From Marinobacter sp. X15-166B (GTDB taxonomy: Bacteria > Pseudomonadota > Gammaproteobacteria > Pseudomonadales > Oleiphilaceae): a stretch of 64,000 nucleotides of DNA. A program made the position numbers and the translations under genes. This document shows, piece after piece, positions 30,103 through 40,578 of this stretch. The notes under the pieces were generated by a model. It was not told the origin of the DNA. It made no database searches and saw only the letters and a list, made by a program, of their open reading frames with translations. Numbering within the stretch: the stretch's first letter is position 1; each line of letters begins with the position of its first letter. Where the stretch lies: NCBI RefSeq assembly GCF_001752365.1, contig NZ_MEIY01000001.1, forward strand, positions 700,987 to 764,986. Direction: 5' to 3'.

Positions 30103-30143
30103 AAAAAAAAACCCGCTCCCCATTACTGGAGGCGGGTTTTTTT
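30103..30143. terminator. Bidirectional terminator downstream of pnp
   Basis: ACCCGC (30111-30116) pairs with GCGGGT (30132-30137), with a long A tract on the left and a T tract on the right. On the minus strand it ends the rimP-to-pnp transcript. Confidence 0.8.
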
Positions 30144-30154
30144 CAAGTCAGCAA

Positions 30155-32269
30155 TCAGCCTTCAAAGTTTGTTGGCTGTTCACCTTCTTTGACTTCTTTC
30201 ATCGACAGCTTCACGCGGCCGCGGTTGTCCACATCCAGCACCTTGACCAGCACTTCCTGGCCTTCGCTGAGTTCGTCGGAGACGTTCTCGATACGGCGGT
30301 CAGAAATCTGGGAGATGTGCACCAGGCCATCTTTACCTGGCAGGAGGTTAACAAAAGCACCAAAGTCCACAATGCGCTCGACGCGCCCCTTGTAAATGGC
30401 GCCCACTTCGATTTCAGCGGTGATTTCCATCACCCGCTTCATAGCTGCCTGCGCCGCCGCCTGATCGGAGGCGTAGATGCTGACGTTGCCGTCATCGTCC
30501 AGATCAATGGAGGCACCGGTTTCGTCACAGATGGCACGGATGGTGGAACCACCCTTACCGATGACGTCACGGATTTTCTCCGGGTTGATCTTGATGGTGG
30601 ATATGCTCGGGGCGCGCTCGGACAGCTCGGTACGCGGCGTAGAGATCACCTTGGCCATTTCACCCAGGATGTGCTGACGGGCACTGTACGCCTGCTCCAG
30701 AGCCTGCTCCATGATCTCGTCGTTGATGCCCTGTATCTTGATGTCCATCTGCAGAGCGGTGATGCCTTCCGCGGTACCGGCCACTTTGAAGTCCATGTCG
30801 CCCAGGTGGTCTTCATCACCCAGAATGTCGGTCAGGATGGCAAACTTGTCACCTTCCTTCACCAGACCCATGGCAATACCGGCAACCGGTGCCTTGATCG
30901 GTACACCGGCGTCCATCAGGGCCAGACTGGAACCACACACAGACGCCATGGAGCTTGAACCGTTGGACTCGGTGATTTCAGACACCGAACGCACCGTGTA
31001 CGGGAACTCTTCGATGGTCGGCATAACCGCCGCCACGCCACGCTTGGCCAGACGGCCGTGACCGATTTCACGGCGGCCCGGGCTGCCCATACGACCGGTT
31101 TCCCCGACGGAGTACGGAGGGAAGTTGTAGTGGAACAGGAACGGGTCTTTGCGCTCGCCTTCGAGGGCATCGATGATCTGCATGTCCCGCGCAGTACCCA
31201 GGGTGGTGGTAACAATCGCCTGAGTTTCGCCGCGGGTAAACAGCGCCGAGCCGTGGGTGCTGGGCAGTACGCCGACTTCGATCTGGATCGGACGCACGGT
31301 TTTGGTGTCACGGCCATCGATGCGCGGCTTGCCGTCGATTACCGACTGACGCACGATGTCTTTCTCGACCTTGGCGAAATATTTTTTCACGTCTTCAGCA
31401 GAAGGCTGACCTTCTTCTTCGCCGGCCAGTTTTTCAACCACCGCGGATTTAATCTCGCTCAGGCGGGTGTAACGCTGCATCTTGTCCCGTACGGTGTAGG
31501 CCTCCTCGATCGCCCCGGCGAACTCACCGCGGATGGCTGCCAGCAACTCGGTGTTTTCCGGCTCGGCCTGCCACTCCCAGCGCGGCTTGCCATGTTCGGC
31601 GGCCAGTTCCTGGATGGCCTGTACGGCCGGCTGCATTTCCTGATGGGCGTACAGAATCGCGCCCAGCATCTGATCTTCCGTCAAGCCCTTGGCTTCGGAT
31701 TCAACCATCAGCACCGCGTCCGCCGTGCCCGCCACCACCATGTCGAGTCTGGAAGTTTCCAGCTCTTCAAAGGTCGGGTTCAGGAAGTACCCTTTGTCGT
31801 CGGTGTAGCCTACCCGGGACGCACCCACCGGGCCGTCAAAGGGAACACCCGACAGCGCCAAGGCAGCGGATGCGGCCAGCATGCCGGCAATATCGGCATC
31901 CATGGTCTTGTTGGCCGACATGACGGTGAGCACCACCTGCACTTCGTTCATGAAGCCTTCAGGGAACAGGGGGCGGATCGGACGGTCGATCAGGCGGGAA
32001 GTCAGGGTTTCTTTTTCGGACGGACGGCCTTCACGCTTGAAGAAACCACCGGGGATTTTACCTACCGCGTAGGTCTTCTCGGTGTAGTTCACGGTCAGCG
32101 GGAAAAACGCCTGGCCCGGCTTGGCTTCCTTGGCAGCGACCACCGTACCCAGCACGGCAACGTCGTCAATCGAGACCAGTACAGAGCCCGTCGCCTGACG
32201 AGCAATGCGGCCGGTTTCCAGGGTGACGGTCTTGCCACCCAATTCAAAGGTTTTCTTTACCGGATTCAC
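30155..32269 (-). CDS. pnp: Polyribonucleotide nucleotidyltransferase (PNPase)
   Basis: 3'-to-5' phosphorolytic exoribonuclease of the degradosome. The 704 residues carry two RNase PH domains (about 1-215 and 310-540; [27 protein letters not shown]), a KH domain (about 550-615, [12 protein letters not shown]) and an S1 domain (about 620-690, [20 protein letters not shown]). It follows rpsO, the conserved gene pair of gammaproteobacteria. The 374-base gap upstream contains a strong hairpin, which fits the known autoregulation of pnp by leader RNA cleavage. Confidence 0.97.
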   Translation of the reverse strand: MNPVKKTFELGGKTVTLETGRIARQATGSVLVSIDDVAVLGTVVAAKEAKPGQAFFPLTVNYTEKTYAVGKIPGGFFKREGRPSEKETLTSRLIDRPIRPLFPEGFMNEVQVVLTVMSANKTMDADIAGMLAASAALALSGVPFDGPVGASRVGYTDDKGYFLNPTFEELETSRLDMVVAGTADAVLMVESEAKGLTEDQMLGAILYAHQEMQPAVQAIQELAAEHGKPRWEWQAEPENTELLAAIRGEFAGAIEEAYTVRDKMQRYTRLSEIKSAVVEKLAGEEEGQPSAEDVKKYFAKVEKDIVRQSVIDGKPRIDGRDTKTVRPIQIEVGVLPSTHGSALFTRGETQAIVTTTLGTARDMQIIDALEGERKDPFLFHYNFPPYSVGETGRMGSPGRREIGHGRLAKRGVAAVMPTIEEFPYTVRSVSEITESNGSSSMASVCGSSLALMDAGVPIKAPVAGIAMGLVKEGDKFAILTDILGDEDHLGDMDFKVAGTAEGITALQMDIKIQGINDEIMEQALEQAYSARQHILGEMAKVISTPRTELSERAPSISTIKINPEKIRDVIGKGGSTIRAICDETGASIDLDDDGNVSIYASDQAAAQAAMKRVMEITAEIEVGAIYKGRVERIVDFGAFVNLLPGKDGLVHISQISDRRIENVSDELSEGQEVLVKVLDVDNRGRVKLSMKEVKEGEQPTNFEG

Positions 32270-32643
32270 AGTAACTCCTTAACTCATTATGTTCAGTACG
32301 GTCGGGTTGCCCATGCAACTGACCGGGTGTGCTGCAAGCGATTTACCAGGTGATCCAGAAATATGACCCGTCTGAAAGCTAACAGGCTGTTGTAAAACCC
32401 CGAGCCAAAGCTGGGCCGGGTTTTTCAACAACCTGCTATTGTTTCGGCTTTCTGTTACGACAGGGAGTTTTTCGGGCACCACGGAGGAAACCTTACTGCA
32501 GCACTTGCGCGTGGTTCTTTGTTGCCGGTGACGGGGCAACAGAGTGTCCACAGGGGAGGAAGCACACTCGACGGCAAACACCGCCGAATGCAGGCTGGAA
32601 GCCGCAACAGCAACCAGCCGACAGCGCGTTGAATCCAGACGGA
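32270..32643. other. rpsO-pnp intergenic region
   Basis: 374 bases on the minus-strand transcript between rpsO and pnp with no ORF. The clear element is the long hairpin at 32384-32434. The rest would be the pnp leader, where RNase III and PNPase autoregulation acts in E. coli; I cannot show a matching structure by eye. Confidence 0.6.
32384..32434 (-). terminator. Long hairpin after rpsO
   Basis: On the minus strand, AGGTTGTTGAAAAACCC pairs with GGGTTTTACAACAGCCT, with GGCC...GGCTC in the upper stem and a short loop. The stem is about 17 bp with one or two mismatches. It probably protects or partly terminates the rpsO mRNA. The TTGTTGAAAAA arm resembles dispersed intergenic repeats in related bacteria. 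Confidence 0.65.
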
Positions 32644-32913
32644 TCAGCGACGCAGGCCCAAACGCTTGATCAACTCGAGGTAACGATCGGCGTTTTTGTT
32701 TCGCAGATAATCAAGAAGTTTACGACGCTGGTTAACCATGCGAATCAAACCACGACGGGAATGATGATCCTTCTTGTTTACTTTGAAGTGATCCTGCAGT
32801 TTGTTGATGTTGGCGCTCAACAGGGCGACCTGAACTTCAGGAGAACCTGTATCGCCTTCGGCTTGCTGATAGTCTTTAACGATCTGTGCTTTCTCACTGG
32901 CTGAAAGTGCCAT
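32644..32913 (-). CDS. rpsO: 30S ribosomal protein S15
   Basis: The 89-residue protein has the universal S15 length and sequence ([39 protein letters not shown]). It binds the central domain of 16S rRNA early in 30S assembly and forms bridge B4. It lies between truB and pnp as in E. coli. S15 represses its own mRNA in E. coli through a pseudoknot at the start; the equivalent could not be confirmed here. Confidence 0.98.
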   Translation of the reverse strand: MALSASEKAQIVKDYQQAEGDTGSPEVQVALLSANINKLQDHFKVNKKDHHSRRGLIRMVNQRRKLLDYLRNKNADRYLELIKRLGLRR

Positions 32914-32998
32914 AACTCACCTCATAGTTGCGATGCTGGGTATATCCGGCCGAACCGCGCACCTCTACAGCCCGGCTAACTAGCGGCAACTCAGCCAT

Positions 32999-33931
32999 TC
33001 AGCTGGCTTGCCTGCTATCTTTGACCAGCCGCCGCGGCACGATTTCAATGCCCTCGGCGTCTGCGATTCCTTCACCCAGTCCGATGAACCGGCCTTCTCC
33101 GTACAATCTGACGGAGCCGGTCACGGAGTGGCCTGCTATTCTAACGGGTTGTCCGTTCAATATCGAGCGCAGCGACGCGCCCTGCAATTCCAGTTCGGGG
33201 AACATGGTCAGCGCCGCGTCCGGTTTCACCAGCAGTCCGTCCAGGCTGCCGCCGGCTTCGCGGATACGCTCCAGAGATTCCACCGTGTGTACATCGTTCA
33301 ACGTGAACCCCGACGCCAGGGTTCTGCGCAAGGCGGTGACGTGGGCACCACACCCGAGCGCCTCGCCGATGTCTTCCACCAGCGAGCGGATGTAGGTGCC
33401 TTTGGTGCAGGTCACCGCGAGATCGAGTTCGTTGTCGCGCACCGCCAGCAGGTGTAATTCATAAATGGTCACCGGGCGTGCGGGACGCTCAATCTCGATG
33501 CCCTGCCGGGCATACTCGTACAACGGGCGGCCATTGTGTTTGAGCGCCGAATACATCGAGGGCACTTGTTGAATGTCACCCCGAAACCGGGCCAGCACCG
33601 GCTCTACCAGTTCGGCGCTGAGGTCTTCCGGCAACGGCCGGGTGCTCACCACCTCACCCTCGGCATCCCCGGTTTCGGTGCGGATGCCCAGCCGGGCGGT
33701 GGTGATGTACGCCTTGTCACTGTCGAGCATCAGCTGGGAGAATTTGGTGGCTTCACCAAAACAGAGGGGCAAAACCCCGGTGGCCAGTGGATCCAACGCC
33801 CCGGTATGCCCCGCCTTCGCGGCACCGTACAGGCGTTTGACCTGCTGCAGGGCGCCGTTGGAGCTCATCCCGATGGGCTTATCAATCACCAGTATGCCGT
33901 TAACGTCACGGCCCTTACGTCGCCGACCCAC
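32999..33931 (-). CDS. truB: tRNA pseudouridine(55) synthase
   Basis: Makes pseudouridine 55 in the T loop of tRNAs. The 310 residues contain the catalytic motif [20 protein letters not shown] with the nucleophilic aspartate, the KGTYIRSL motif and a C-terminal PUA-like region. It starts three bases before rbfA ends on the minus strand, within the nusA-infB-rbfA-truB operon. Confidence 0.97.
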   Translation of the reverse strand: MGRRRKGRDVNGILVIDKPIGMSSNGALQQVKRLYGAAKAGHTGALDPLATGVLPLCFGEATKFSQLMLDSDKAYITTARLGIRTETGDAEGEVVSTRPLPEDLSAELVEPVLARFRGDIQQVPSMYSALKHNGRPLYEYARQGIEIERPARPVTIYELHLLAVRDNELDLAVTCTKGTYIRSLVEDIGEALGCGAHVTALRRTLASGFTLNDVHTVESLERIREAGGSLDGLLVKPDAALTMFPELELQGASLRSILNGQPVRIAGHSVTGSVRLYGEGRFIGLGEGIADAEGIEIVPRRLVKDSRQAS

Positions 33932-33933
33932 GC

Positions 33934-34356
33934 TCAGGACTCCGGCTCGTTGGTGCTGGTATCGGCGTCATCGCCATCCTGCGCAGGCAGGTCGGCAACC
34001 GCTTTGCGGATCAGCGCGTCCATACGGCGGCTGTGCCCCAGTTGCGCGTCAAAATGAAAGCGCAGATGGGGAATCATGCGTATCTTCATGGCCCGGCCGA
34101 GCTGGCCGCGGAGAAAACCGGCTGCTTTGGTCAGCACTGCCAGCGAGTCTTTGACCACGGGCGAGTCGGCATCCAGCTCGTCGGTGGTCAAGAGGGAGAT
34201 GTACACGTCCGCGTAACCCATGTCGCGGCTGACCTTTACGGCATTCACCGTCACCATGCCAAGACGCGGGTCCTTGACTTCCCGCTGGATCATCTGGGCC
34301 AGCTCCCGCTGGATCTGATCGCCGATGCGATCAATACGGCTAAATTCTTTTGGCAT
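33934..34356 (-). CDS. rbfA: Ribosome-binding factor A
   Basis: A 140-residue KH-fold 30S maturation factor needed for 16S 5'-end processing and cold growth. Family start [20 protein letters not shown] and the block [12 protein letters not shown] YADVYISLL and [12 protein letters not shown] are clear. The acidic C-terminal tail ([15 protein letters not shown]) is usual. A 10-bp hairpin separates it from infB. Confidence 0.97.
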   Translation of the reverse strand: MPKEFSRIDRIGDQIQRELAQMIQREVKDPRLGMVTVNAVKVSRDMGYADVYISLLTTDELDADSPVVKDSLAVLTKAAGFLRGQLGRAMKIRMIPHLRFHFDAQLGHSRRMDALIRKAVADLPAQDGDDADTSTNEPES

Positions 34357-34373
34357 ATTCCCGCCTGTTGGCA

Positions 34374-34399
34374 GAAAGCGTCCTCACAGGGACGCTTTC
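34374..34399 (-). other. Intercistronic hairpin between infB and rbfA
   Basis: GAAAGCGTCC (34374-34383) pairs perfectly with GGACGCTTTC (34390-34399) around a 6-base loop. No T tract follows on the minus strand, so it is more likely an mRNA-stabilising or processing hairpin that protects infB than a terminator. Confidence 0.6.
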
Positions 34400-34423
34400 C
34401 GGCTTGGAGGTGTCGCAGGCCAA

Positions 34424-36952
34424 TCAGCCTGCGGATTCCAACTTACGTTCAACCCGAACGCGATCGAACACTTCGATCTGGTCACCGACTTTGACGTCGT
34501 ACCCTTTTACACCGATACCACACTCGGTGCCGCTGCGGACTTCATTGACGTCGTCCTTGAAGCGGCGCAGGGATTCCAGCTCGCCCTCAAAGATCACCAC
34601 GTTATCCCGCAGTACCCGGATTGGCTTGTTCCGGTACACCGTGCCCTCGGTCACCATGCAACCGGCCACCTGGCCAAACCGCGGCGAACGGAAGGTATCG
34701 CGCACATCGGCAATCCCGATGATGTCCTCACGGAATTCCGGTGCCAGCATGCCGGTCAGGGCCGCGCGCACGTCGTCAATCAGGTTGTAGATGATGCTGT
34801 AATAGCGCAGATCGATGCCTTCCTGCTCCACCAGCCGTCTGGCCGAAGCATCGGCCCGCACGTTGAAGCCGAAGATCACCGAACCGGTGGCCATCGCCAG
34901 ACTGACATCGGTCTCGGCAATGCCGCCCACACCGCTGTACACGATTTTGACCTGAACCTCTTCGTTACCCATCTCCAGCAGAGACTTGGTAATCGCCTCC
35001 AAGGTCCCGCGCACGTCGGTTTTAAGGACGACGTTGAGCGTCTTGATCTCTTCCTTGCCCATGTTTTCGAACAGGTTCTCAAGCTTGGCCGCCTGCTGGC
35101 GATGCAACCGCTGTTCACGCTCACGGGTCTGACGGAACTCCGCCAGTTCTTTGGCTTTGCGTTCGTCCGCCACCACGAAGAACTCATCACCGGCGTCGGG
35201 GGTACCGTTCAGCCCCAGAATTTCCACCGGAATCGACGGCCCCGCATCCTTGACCTGGCTGCCGGTTTCGTCGGTCATGGCGCGGATCTTACCGAAATAG
35301 CCACCGGCGACGATCATGTCGCCGATATTCAGGGTCCCGTTCTGTACCAGTACCGTGGCCACCGAGCCACGGCCGCGCTCAAGGCTGGACTCAACCACCA
35401 CACCTTTGGCGGGTGCCTCGGGCACTGCGGTCAGTTCGAGCATTTCGGATTGCAGCAGCACCGCTTCCAGCAGGCTGTCGATGCCCTCGCCCGATTTGGC
35501 AGATACCGGTACAAACTGCACGTCGCCACCCCAGTCTTCCGGAATCACTTCCAGACCGGCCAGTTCGTTCTTGATACGGTCAGGGTCCGCGGTCTCTTTA
35601 TCCATCTTGGTGATGGCAACCACCAGGGGCACGTCCGCAGACCGGGCGTGCTCGATGGCCTCTTTGGTTTGCGGCATCACGCCGTCATCGGAGGCCACCA
35701 CCAGAATCACCACGTCGGTGCTCTGTGCACCGCGGGCCCGCATGGCGGTAAAGGCCGCGTGGCCCGGGGTGTCCAGGAACGAAATCATGCCCTGATCGGT
35801 CCGCACGTGGTAGGCACCGATGTGCTGGGTAATACCACCGGATTCACCGGCGGCAACCTTGGTGCGGCGAATGTAGTCCAGCAGCGACGTTTTACCATGG
35901 TCAACGTGACCCATGACACTGACAACCGGAGCCCGCTTGACGCTTTCACCTTCAAAGGTGATTTCGTTGAGCATGTCCTGTTCAAAGGCATCGTCGGCGA
36001 CGGTTTTGGCTTTGTGGCCCAGTTCTTCGGTCACCAGAACGGCGGTTTCCTGATCCAGAGCCTGGTTGATGGTCGCCATCACACCCATGCCCATCAGGGT
36101 TTTGATTACGTCTGACGCCTTGACGGCCATACGCTGTGCAAGGTCACCGACGGTAATCGTTTCGGGAATTTCGATTTCTCTAACCATTGGTTTGGTTGGC
36201 CTCTCGAAGGCGTGTCGCTTCTCTTTGGATTTCTTCTTCGCACGCGCGGGCTTGCGAAGTGTGGAGCCTTCATCGTCTTCCGAGACTACAATGGGTTCCT
36301 CAGTGGCACGACTACGGGGACCACGATGTCCGGCCGACTTTTTCTTCGGCTTGCCATCGTCGTTGTCCTCACCGCGCTCCCGTGCCTTTTTCTTTTTCGG
36401 CTTGCGGTCCTTACTCTCGCCTTCTGCTGGCGGAACCGGCATGTCGGCCGGATCCATGGCGGCGGGCGCCTCGTCTGCGGCGGATTCCGGTTCGGCTGCC
36501 GGCGCGGCTTCCGCCGGCGTTTCAGCAGCGTCAGTGTCTGCCTGCGCGACCGTTTGTTCCGGCGCCTCCGGTACTGCCGGCGCTTCGGGTGCGACAGCTT
36601 CTACCGGCGCTTCGATTTCTTCGGGCGCAGCCGCTTCTGGCTCCACCTCGGGCTCGGTACGCTTGATGTACGTGCGCCGCCTGCGCACTTCAACATTAAC
36701 CGTTTTACCGCGCCCAGCCGCACCACCACCGGTTTTCAGGGTGGTGGTGGTTTTGCGCTTTAACGTGATTTTCTGCGGTTCCGGATCGCCGTGACTCTTG
36801 CGTAAATACGCCAACAGCTGTTGCTTCTCTTCGCTGGTGACAGAGTCTTGCTCGGAGCGGGCTGTCAGGCCCGCCTCGACGATATGCCGCAGTAAACGAT
36901 CCACGGGAGCGCCTACATCTTCGGCCAGCTGTTTAACCGTTACATCCGTCAT
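34424..36952 (-). CDS. infB: Translation initiation factor IF-2
   Basis: GTPase that recruits fMet-tRNA to the 30S subunit. The 842 residues show an N-terminal IF2-N domain ([20 protein letters not shown]), a long charged Ala/Pro/Glu-rich linker (about 85-250) with Lys/Arg runs, a second IF2-N-like module (about 255-300), then the G domain ([15 protein letters not shown] at about 350, DTPGHAAF, NKxD-type TKMD), domain II and the C-terminal tRNA-binding domain. Its ATG overlaps the nusA stop by four bases, so the two are translationally coupled. Shorter isoforms from internal starts, known in E. coli, are possible. Confidence 0.98.
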   Translation of the reverse strand: MTDVTVKQLAEDVGAPVDRLLRHIVEAGLTARSEQDSVTSEEKQQLLAYLRKSHGDPEPQKITLKRKTTTTLKTGGGAAGRGKTVNVEVRRRRTYIKRTEPEVEPEAAAPEEIEAPVEAVAPEAPAVPEAPEQTVAQADTDAAETPAEAAPAAEPESAADEAPAAMDPADMPVPPAEGESKDRKPKKKKARERGEDNDDGKPKKKSAGHRGPRSRATEEPIVVSEDDEGSTLRKPARAKKKSKEKRHAFERPTKPMVREIEIPETITVGDLAQRMAVKASDVIKTLMGMGVMATINQALDQETAVLVTEELGHKAKTVADDAFEQDMLNEITFEGESVKRAPVVSVMGHVDHGKTSLLDYIRRTKVAAGESGGITQHIGAYHVRTDQGMISFLDTPGHAAFTAMRARGAQSTDVVILVVASDDGVMPQTKEAIEHARSADVPLVVAITKMDKETADPDRIKNELAGLEVIPEDWGGDVQFVPVSAKSGEGIDSLLEAVLLQSEMLELTAVPEAPAKGVVVESSLERGRGSVATVLVQNGTLNIGDMIVAGGYFGKIRAMTDETGSQVKDAGPSIPVEILGLNGTPDAGDEFFVVADERKAKELAEFRQTREREQRLHRQQAAKLENLFENMGKEEIKTLNVVLKTDVRGTLEAITKSLLEMGNEEVQVKIVYSGVGGIAETDVSLAMATGSVIFGFNVRADASARRLVEQEGIDLRYYSIIYNLIDDVRAALTGMLAPEFREDIIGIADVRDTFRSPRFGQVAGCMVTEGTVYRNKPIRVLRDNVVIFEGELESLRRFKDDVNEVRSGTECGIGVKGYDVKVGDQIEVFDRVRVERKLESAG

Positions 36953-38463
36953 ACTGGTCCTCCTCCCGATTCATTCTGGTCCTCAAACCAGGGGGCGCGT
37001 GCAGTCATGATTAACTGCCCTGCACGCTCTTCATCCATACCTTCTATCTCGAGCAGGTCATCAATGGACTGCTCGGCTAAATCTTCCATCGTCAACACGC
37101 CCTTGGCGGCCAGCTGGAAGGCCAGTTCACGATCCATGCCCTCCATGGTCAACAGGTCTTCCGCAGGCTCGCGGCCGTCAAGGGCCTCTTCGTTGGCCAG
37201 CGCCTTGTTCAGCAGCGCGTCTTTCGCCCGGCGACGCAATTCGGTGACAATTTCTTCGTCAAACCCTTCGATGGCCAGCATCTCGTCCATGGGGACGTAG
37301 GCGACTTCTTCGACGGAACTGAAACCTTCTTCAATCAGCACGCCCGCCAGTTCTTCGTCCACATCCAGCGCGCCGACAAAATGGTCGAGCAAACGGGTCT
37401 GTTCCTGTTCCTGACGTTCCCCCGCTTCTTCCTCGGTCATCACGTTCAGGGTCCAGCCAGTGAGCTCACTGGCCAGGCGGACGTTCTGACCATTGCGACC
37501 AATGGCCTGTGCCAGATTGTCATCGGCAACCGCGACGTCCATGGTGTGGCGGTCTTCGTCCATGACGATGGACGCCACTTCGGCGGGTGCCATGGCGTTG
37601 ATGACCAGTTGCGCCGGGTTGTCGTCCCACAGCACAATATCCACGCGCTCGCCGCCCAATTCGTTGGACACCGCCTGAACCCGCGAGCCCCGCATACCGA
37701 CACAGGCACCCACCGGGTCAATGCGGCGGTCGTTGGTTTTAACGGCAATTTTCGCCCGCGACCCCGGATCCCGGGCAGCTCCGCGAATTTCAATCAGTTC
37801 CTCAGCGATCTCGGGCACTTCGATGCGGAACAATTCTACCAGCATCCCGGCGGCGGCGCGGCTCAGAATGAGCTGGGGGCCGCGGTGATCGGTACGTATT
37901 TCCAACAACAGCGAGCGCACCCGGTCGCCCATGCGGAAGGTCTCGCGGGCGATCAACTGATCCCGCGGCAGCAGAGCCTCAGCGTTACCGCCCAGATCGA
38001 CGATGACATTATCCCGGGTGACCTTTTTCACGGTACCCGACACCAGCTCGCCCACCCGATCGCGGTAACTGTCGACAATTTTGGCGCGCTCGGCTTCCCG
38101 CACCTTCTGGAAGATGATCTGTTTGGCCGCCTGCGCGCCGATGCGCCCAAAGGCCACCGAGTCAATCTTTTCCTCGTGGGTGTCGCCAGGCTGCAGGTCG
38201 GTATCGATTTCCTCCGCCTCCTGCAGCGTCAGTTCCGTACCCAGCGCGGGGACCGCGTCGTTGTCAACAACCAGCCAGCGCCGGAAGGTTTCGTATTCGC
38301 CGGTGCGGCGATCGATGGCAACGCGGATGTCCGCCTCTTCATCTTCGTATCGTTTTTTTGCCGCCGTTGCGAGCGCCAGCTCGATGGCCTCAAAAATGAC
38401 ATCTTTGTCGACGCCCTTCTCGTTAGAGACGGTTTCAACGACCAGCAAGATCTCTTTACTCAT
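36949..38463 (-). CDS. nusA: Transcription termination/antitermination factor NusA
   Basis: The 504 residues have the complete gammaproteobacterial layout: an N-terminal RNA polymerase-binding domain, an S1 domain (about 135-200, [20 protein letters not shown]), KH1 and KH2 ([41 protein letters not shown]), and two C-terminal acidic repeats (about 365-490), the second ending near the C-terminus. It modulates pausing, termination and antitermination. NusA represses its own operon in E. coli through leader terminators; the hairpin-rich leader at 39011-39183 is consistent with this. Confidence 0.98.
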   Translation of the reverse strand: MSKEILLVVETVSNEKGVDKDVIFEAIELALATAAKKRYEDEEADIRVAIDRRTGEYETFRRWLVVDNDAVPALGTELTLQEAEEIDTDLQPGDTHEEKIDSVAFGRIGAQAAKQIIFQKVREAERAKIVDSYRDRVGELVSGTVKKVTRDNVIVDLGGNAEALLPRDQLIARETFRMGDRVRSLLLEIRTDHRGPQLILSRAAAGMLVELFRIEVPEIAEELIEIRGAARDPGSRAKIAVKTNDRRIDPVGACVGMRGSRVQAVSNELGGERVDIVLWDDNPAQLVINAMAPAEVASIVMDEDRHTMDVAVADDNLAQAIGRNGQNVRLASELTGWTLNVMTEEEAGERQEQEQTRLLDHFVGALDVDEELAGVLIEEGFSSVEEVAYVPMDEMLAIEGFDEEIVTELRRRAKDALLNKALANEEALDGREPAEDLLTMEGMDRELAFQLAAKGVLTMEDLAEQSIDDLLEIEGMDEERAGQLIMTARAPWFEDQNESGGGPV

Positions 38464-38508
38464 TGGAATGCCCTGCCCTTACCCAAAATAAACTCGCAGT
38501 CAGACGAC

Positions 38509-38970
38509 TCACTCGAACACCGGAATGATGTTGGCGCGATCAATACTGTCGAACGGCAACAGATACTCATGCTCATCCACAATGATCACCACGTCCGCCC
38601 CTTCAATACCCTTGATGATCCCCCGGAATCTGCGGCGGCCGTCAAACGCCATGCGTAAACGGATCTGCACCTGATGTCCGGCGAATGCCTCATACTGCTC
38701 CAACCGGAACAACGGCCGATCCATCCCCGGTGACGACACTTCCAGGGTGTATTCACTCTGTATCGGGTCTTCCACATCCAACACCGCGCTGATCTGACGA
38801 CTGACTTTTTCACAGTCATCCACGCCAACACCCCGTTCGGCATCGTCGATGAAGACCCTCAGCATTGACTGTTGCCTGCGGGAATGAAACTCGAATCCCC
38901 AGAACTCGTAACCCAGACCCTCGACAATCGGCGCGAGAATCTCTTCAAGTTGCTTTAGCTTGGCTGACAA
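38509..38970 (-). CDS. rimP: Ribosome maturation factor RimP
   Basis: A two-domain 30S assembly factor of 153 residues when started at the TTG at 38970 ([20 protein letters not shown]), which aligns with the usual family start and has GGAG 11 bases upstream. The frame stays open to a TTG at 39012, but that start lies in the T tract of a strong terminator, so it is unlikely. Conserved blocks are [34 protein letters not shown] and a C-terminal [19 protein letters not shown]. It is the first gene of the rimP-nusA-infB operon. A non-ATG start would lower its translation. Confidence 0.93.
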   Translation of the reverse strand: MSAKLKQLEEILAPIVEGLGYEFWGFEFHSRRQQSMLRVFIDDAERGVGVDDCEKVSRQISAVLDVEDPIQSEYTLEVSSPGMDRPLFRLEQYEAFAGHQVQIRLRMAFDGRRRFRGIIKGIEGADVVIIVDEHEYLLPFDSIDRANIIPVFE

Positions 38971-39010
38971 GGCGGTCTCGTCTCCATCACTGTTTATCGA
39001 TTCCAAAAAC

Positions 39011-39039
39011 AAAAAAAGGGCTGTTAATCAGCCCTTTTT
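39011..39039 (-). terminator. Intrinsic terminator in the rimP-nusA leader
   Basis: On the minus strand GGGCTG and CAGCCC (39018-39023 and 39029-39034, loop of 5) are followed by seven T residues. It stands about 40 bases before the rimP start, so the operon must be transcribed through it. This suggests regulated read-through. A second hairpin without a T tract (39047-39067, GGGGCCTG/CAGGCCCC) lies just upstream. Confidence 0.8.
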
Positions 39040-39073
39040 ATGCACCGGGGCCTGAAACCCAGGCCCCTTAATC

Positions 39074-39183
39074 AAAAAACCCCCTATGGTGGGGCCTTTT
39101 GTCGCAAGAACTCGCAGCCGCGCGAATACCGCGCGGCTGCTAACAGACACCGGGTCTGCTTGTGGCTAGCAACCACAACTTAT
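39074..39183 (-). ncRNA. Structured leader RNA candidate upstream of rimP
   Basis: Downstream of a good promoter the minus-strand transcript can fold into a nested hairpin (TGCTA...TAGCA enclosing CAGAC-CCGGT-GTCTG, about 39143-39174), a perfect 10-bp hairpin (GCAGCCGCGC with GCGCGGCTGC, 39114-39140), and a short CCCC/GGGG stem followed by T6 (39074-39094). The segment is about 110 nt and could be a free small RNA or the first part of the rimP-nusA-infB leader. No known RNA family is recognised, and no tRNA fold fits. Confidence 0.45.
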
Positions 39184-39189
39184 GGCCGG

Positions 39190-39218
39190 AGTATAAGGAG
39201 GCCAAGGCTACTGGTCAA
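39190..39218 (-). promoter_or_regulatory. Sigma-70 promoter for the rimP-nusA leader
   Basis: On the minus strand TTGACC (39213-39218), 17 bases, TATACT (39190-39195). The match is close to consensus with optimal spacing. It lies just after the tRNA-Leu terminator and before the structured leader. Confidence 0.75.
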
Positions 39219-39231
39219 GGACTGACCAAAA

Positions 39232-39259
39232 AAAACGGCCTGGTCTCCCAAGCCGTTTT
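39232..39259 (-). terminator. Terminator after tRNA-Leu
   Basis: AAAACGGC and GCCGTTTT (39232-39239 and 39252-39259) form a stem followed on the minus strand by a run of T. It begins four bases after the tRNA 3' end. Confidence 0.85.
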
Positions 39260-39262
39260 GTA

Positions 39263-39351
<89 letters not shown>

Positions 39352-39353
39352 CC

Positions 39354-39725
39354 TCACTCGATTTCGGGGACTGCATTGCTGTCCCCTCCGTCGAACTCAC
39401 CGGCGTCTGAAGCCGCACCGCCCTGCTCTGCAGGTGCCGCGGATTCCTGAACGACCGGAATACCTGCTTCACCACTCACTTCAGCGCGCTGCTTGGCAAA
39501 GACTGCCAGCGAAAAACTTGTGACAAAAAACACCACGGCAAGAAACGCCGTCACCCGGGTCAGGAAACTGCCACTACCCTGACTGCCAAATACGGTCTGG
39601 GATGCGCCGCCACCAAACGCTGCACCTGCATCCGCGCCCTTGCCTTGCTGGATCAGCACCAGACCCACCAGTGCCACCGCGATCACCACGTGTATAACGA
39701 CAACCAGTGTTTCGACCCAATCCAT
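39354..39725 (-). CDS. secG: Protein translocase subunit SecG
   Basis: The 123-residue inner-membrane protein of the SecYEG channel has two transmembrane helices (about 5-25, VVIHVVIAVALVGLVLIQQG, and 55-78, FLTRVTAFLAVVFFVTSFSL) flanking the conserved GKGADAGAAFGGGASQTVFG loop. The C-terminal tail is acidic and longer than in E. coli (110 residues). It lies between tpiA and tRNA-Leu. Confidence 0.96.
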   Translation of the reverse strand: MDWVETLVVVIHVVIAVALVGLVLIQQGKGADAGAAFGGGASQTVFGSQGSGSFLTRVTAFLAVVFFVTSFSLAVFAKQRAEVSGEAGIPVVQESAAPAEQGGAASDAGEFDGGDSNAVPEIE

Positions 39726-39757
39726 AACAACTCTCTGTCAAACGTAAACGTGCAGCA

Positions 39758-40507
39758 TCAGGCAGACTGACAAATGCTGACAAAATCTTCGGCCACCAGT
39801 GAGGCTCCACCGATCAGGCCTCCGTCGATATCCGGCTGAGCAAACAGTGCCGCCGCATTATCAGGCTTTACGCTGCCGCCGTAAAGCAGGGAAATCTGTT
39901 CTGCCGGCGCATCCAGTTCCGCCAGCAAGCCGCGCATCATTTGATGCATGGCCTGGGCATCGTCCGCTGTCGCGGTTTTGCCCGTACCTATCGCCCATAC
40001 GGGCTCATAGGCAATCACAATTTGGTTCCAGCTATCGCCCTGAACAGCCGCCAGTGCGGTGCGGATTTGGGCGCTCACTACCTGCTGCGCCGCGCCGGCC
40101 TCACGCTCTGCAAGCGTTTCGCCCACACACAGGATTGCAGTCAACCCGCTTGCCAACACCTGTGCTAGTTTGGCGGCCACCACACTGTCGTCTTCACCAA
40201 ACAACTGCCGCCGTTCGGAGTGGCCAACCAGCACGTAGGCTCCGCCGAGGTCGCGGACCATCCGGGCCGACAACTCTCCGGTGTAGGCACCCGCCTGCCA
40301 CTGGGAGACATTCTGCACCCCCAAGGCGATGCGATCAATCTCGACACGGGCCTGCACATCGCGAAAAAAAAGAGCGGGAGGAATAATAACAACCTCCACA
40401 GCATTTTCAAGCGTTGCCAACCCGGAATTGACACCGCCAACCAGATCTCTTACCAGGTCAACCGACCCGTTCATTTTCCAGTTAGCTGCTACAATAGTTC
40501 GGCGCAT
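39758..40507 (-). CDS. tpiA: Triosephosphate isomerase
   Basis: Glycolytic enzyme that interconverts dihydroxyacetone phosphate and glyceraldehyde 3-phosphate. The 249 residues include the N-terminal ANWKMNG, the catalytic histidine in LVGHSERRQLFGE, the catalytic glutamate in IAYEPVWAIGTGKTA and the phosphate loop LYGGSVKPDNA. It lies between glmM and secG, as in Pseudomonas. Confidence 0.98.
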   Translation of the reverse strand: MRRTIVAANWKMNGSVDLVRDLVGGVNSGLATLENAVEVVIIPPALFFRDVQARVEIDRIALGVQNVSQWQAGAYTGELSARMVRDLGGAYVLVGHSERRQLFGEDDSVVAAKLAQVLASGLTAILCVGETLAEREAGAAQQVVSAQIRTALAAVQGDSWNQIVIAYEPVWAIGTGKTATADDAQAMHQMMRGLLAELDAPAEQISLLYGGSVKPDNAAALFAQPDIDGGLIGGASLVAEDFVSICQSA

Positions 40508-40578
40508 ATCAGCCCTCGACTAAAGGAGGGCGCACTATACAGGAGTATGCCACAACAGACAACACGGTCAGACGCTGT

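Noticed and set aside
34325..36115. 596-codon plus-strand ORF opposite infB
   Set aside because: Shadow of infB; His-rich and low complexity, with no domain.
39074..39183. Degenerate tRNA-Met upstream of rimP
   Set aside because: The region was compared with the fMet tRNA pattern (acceptor, CAT anticodon, T arm); no part fits, so it is not a tRNA remnant.
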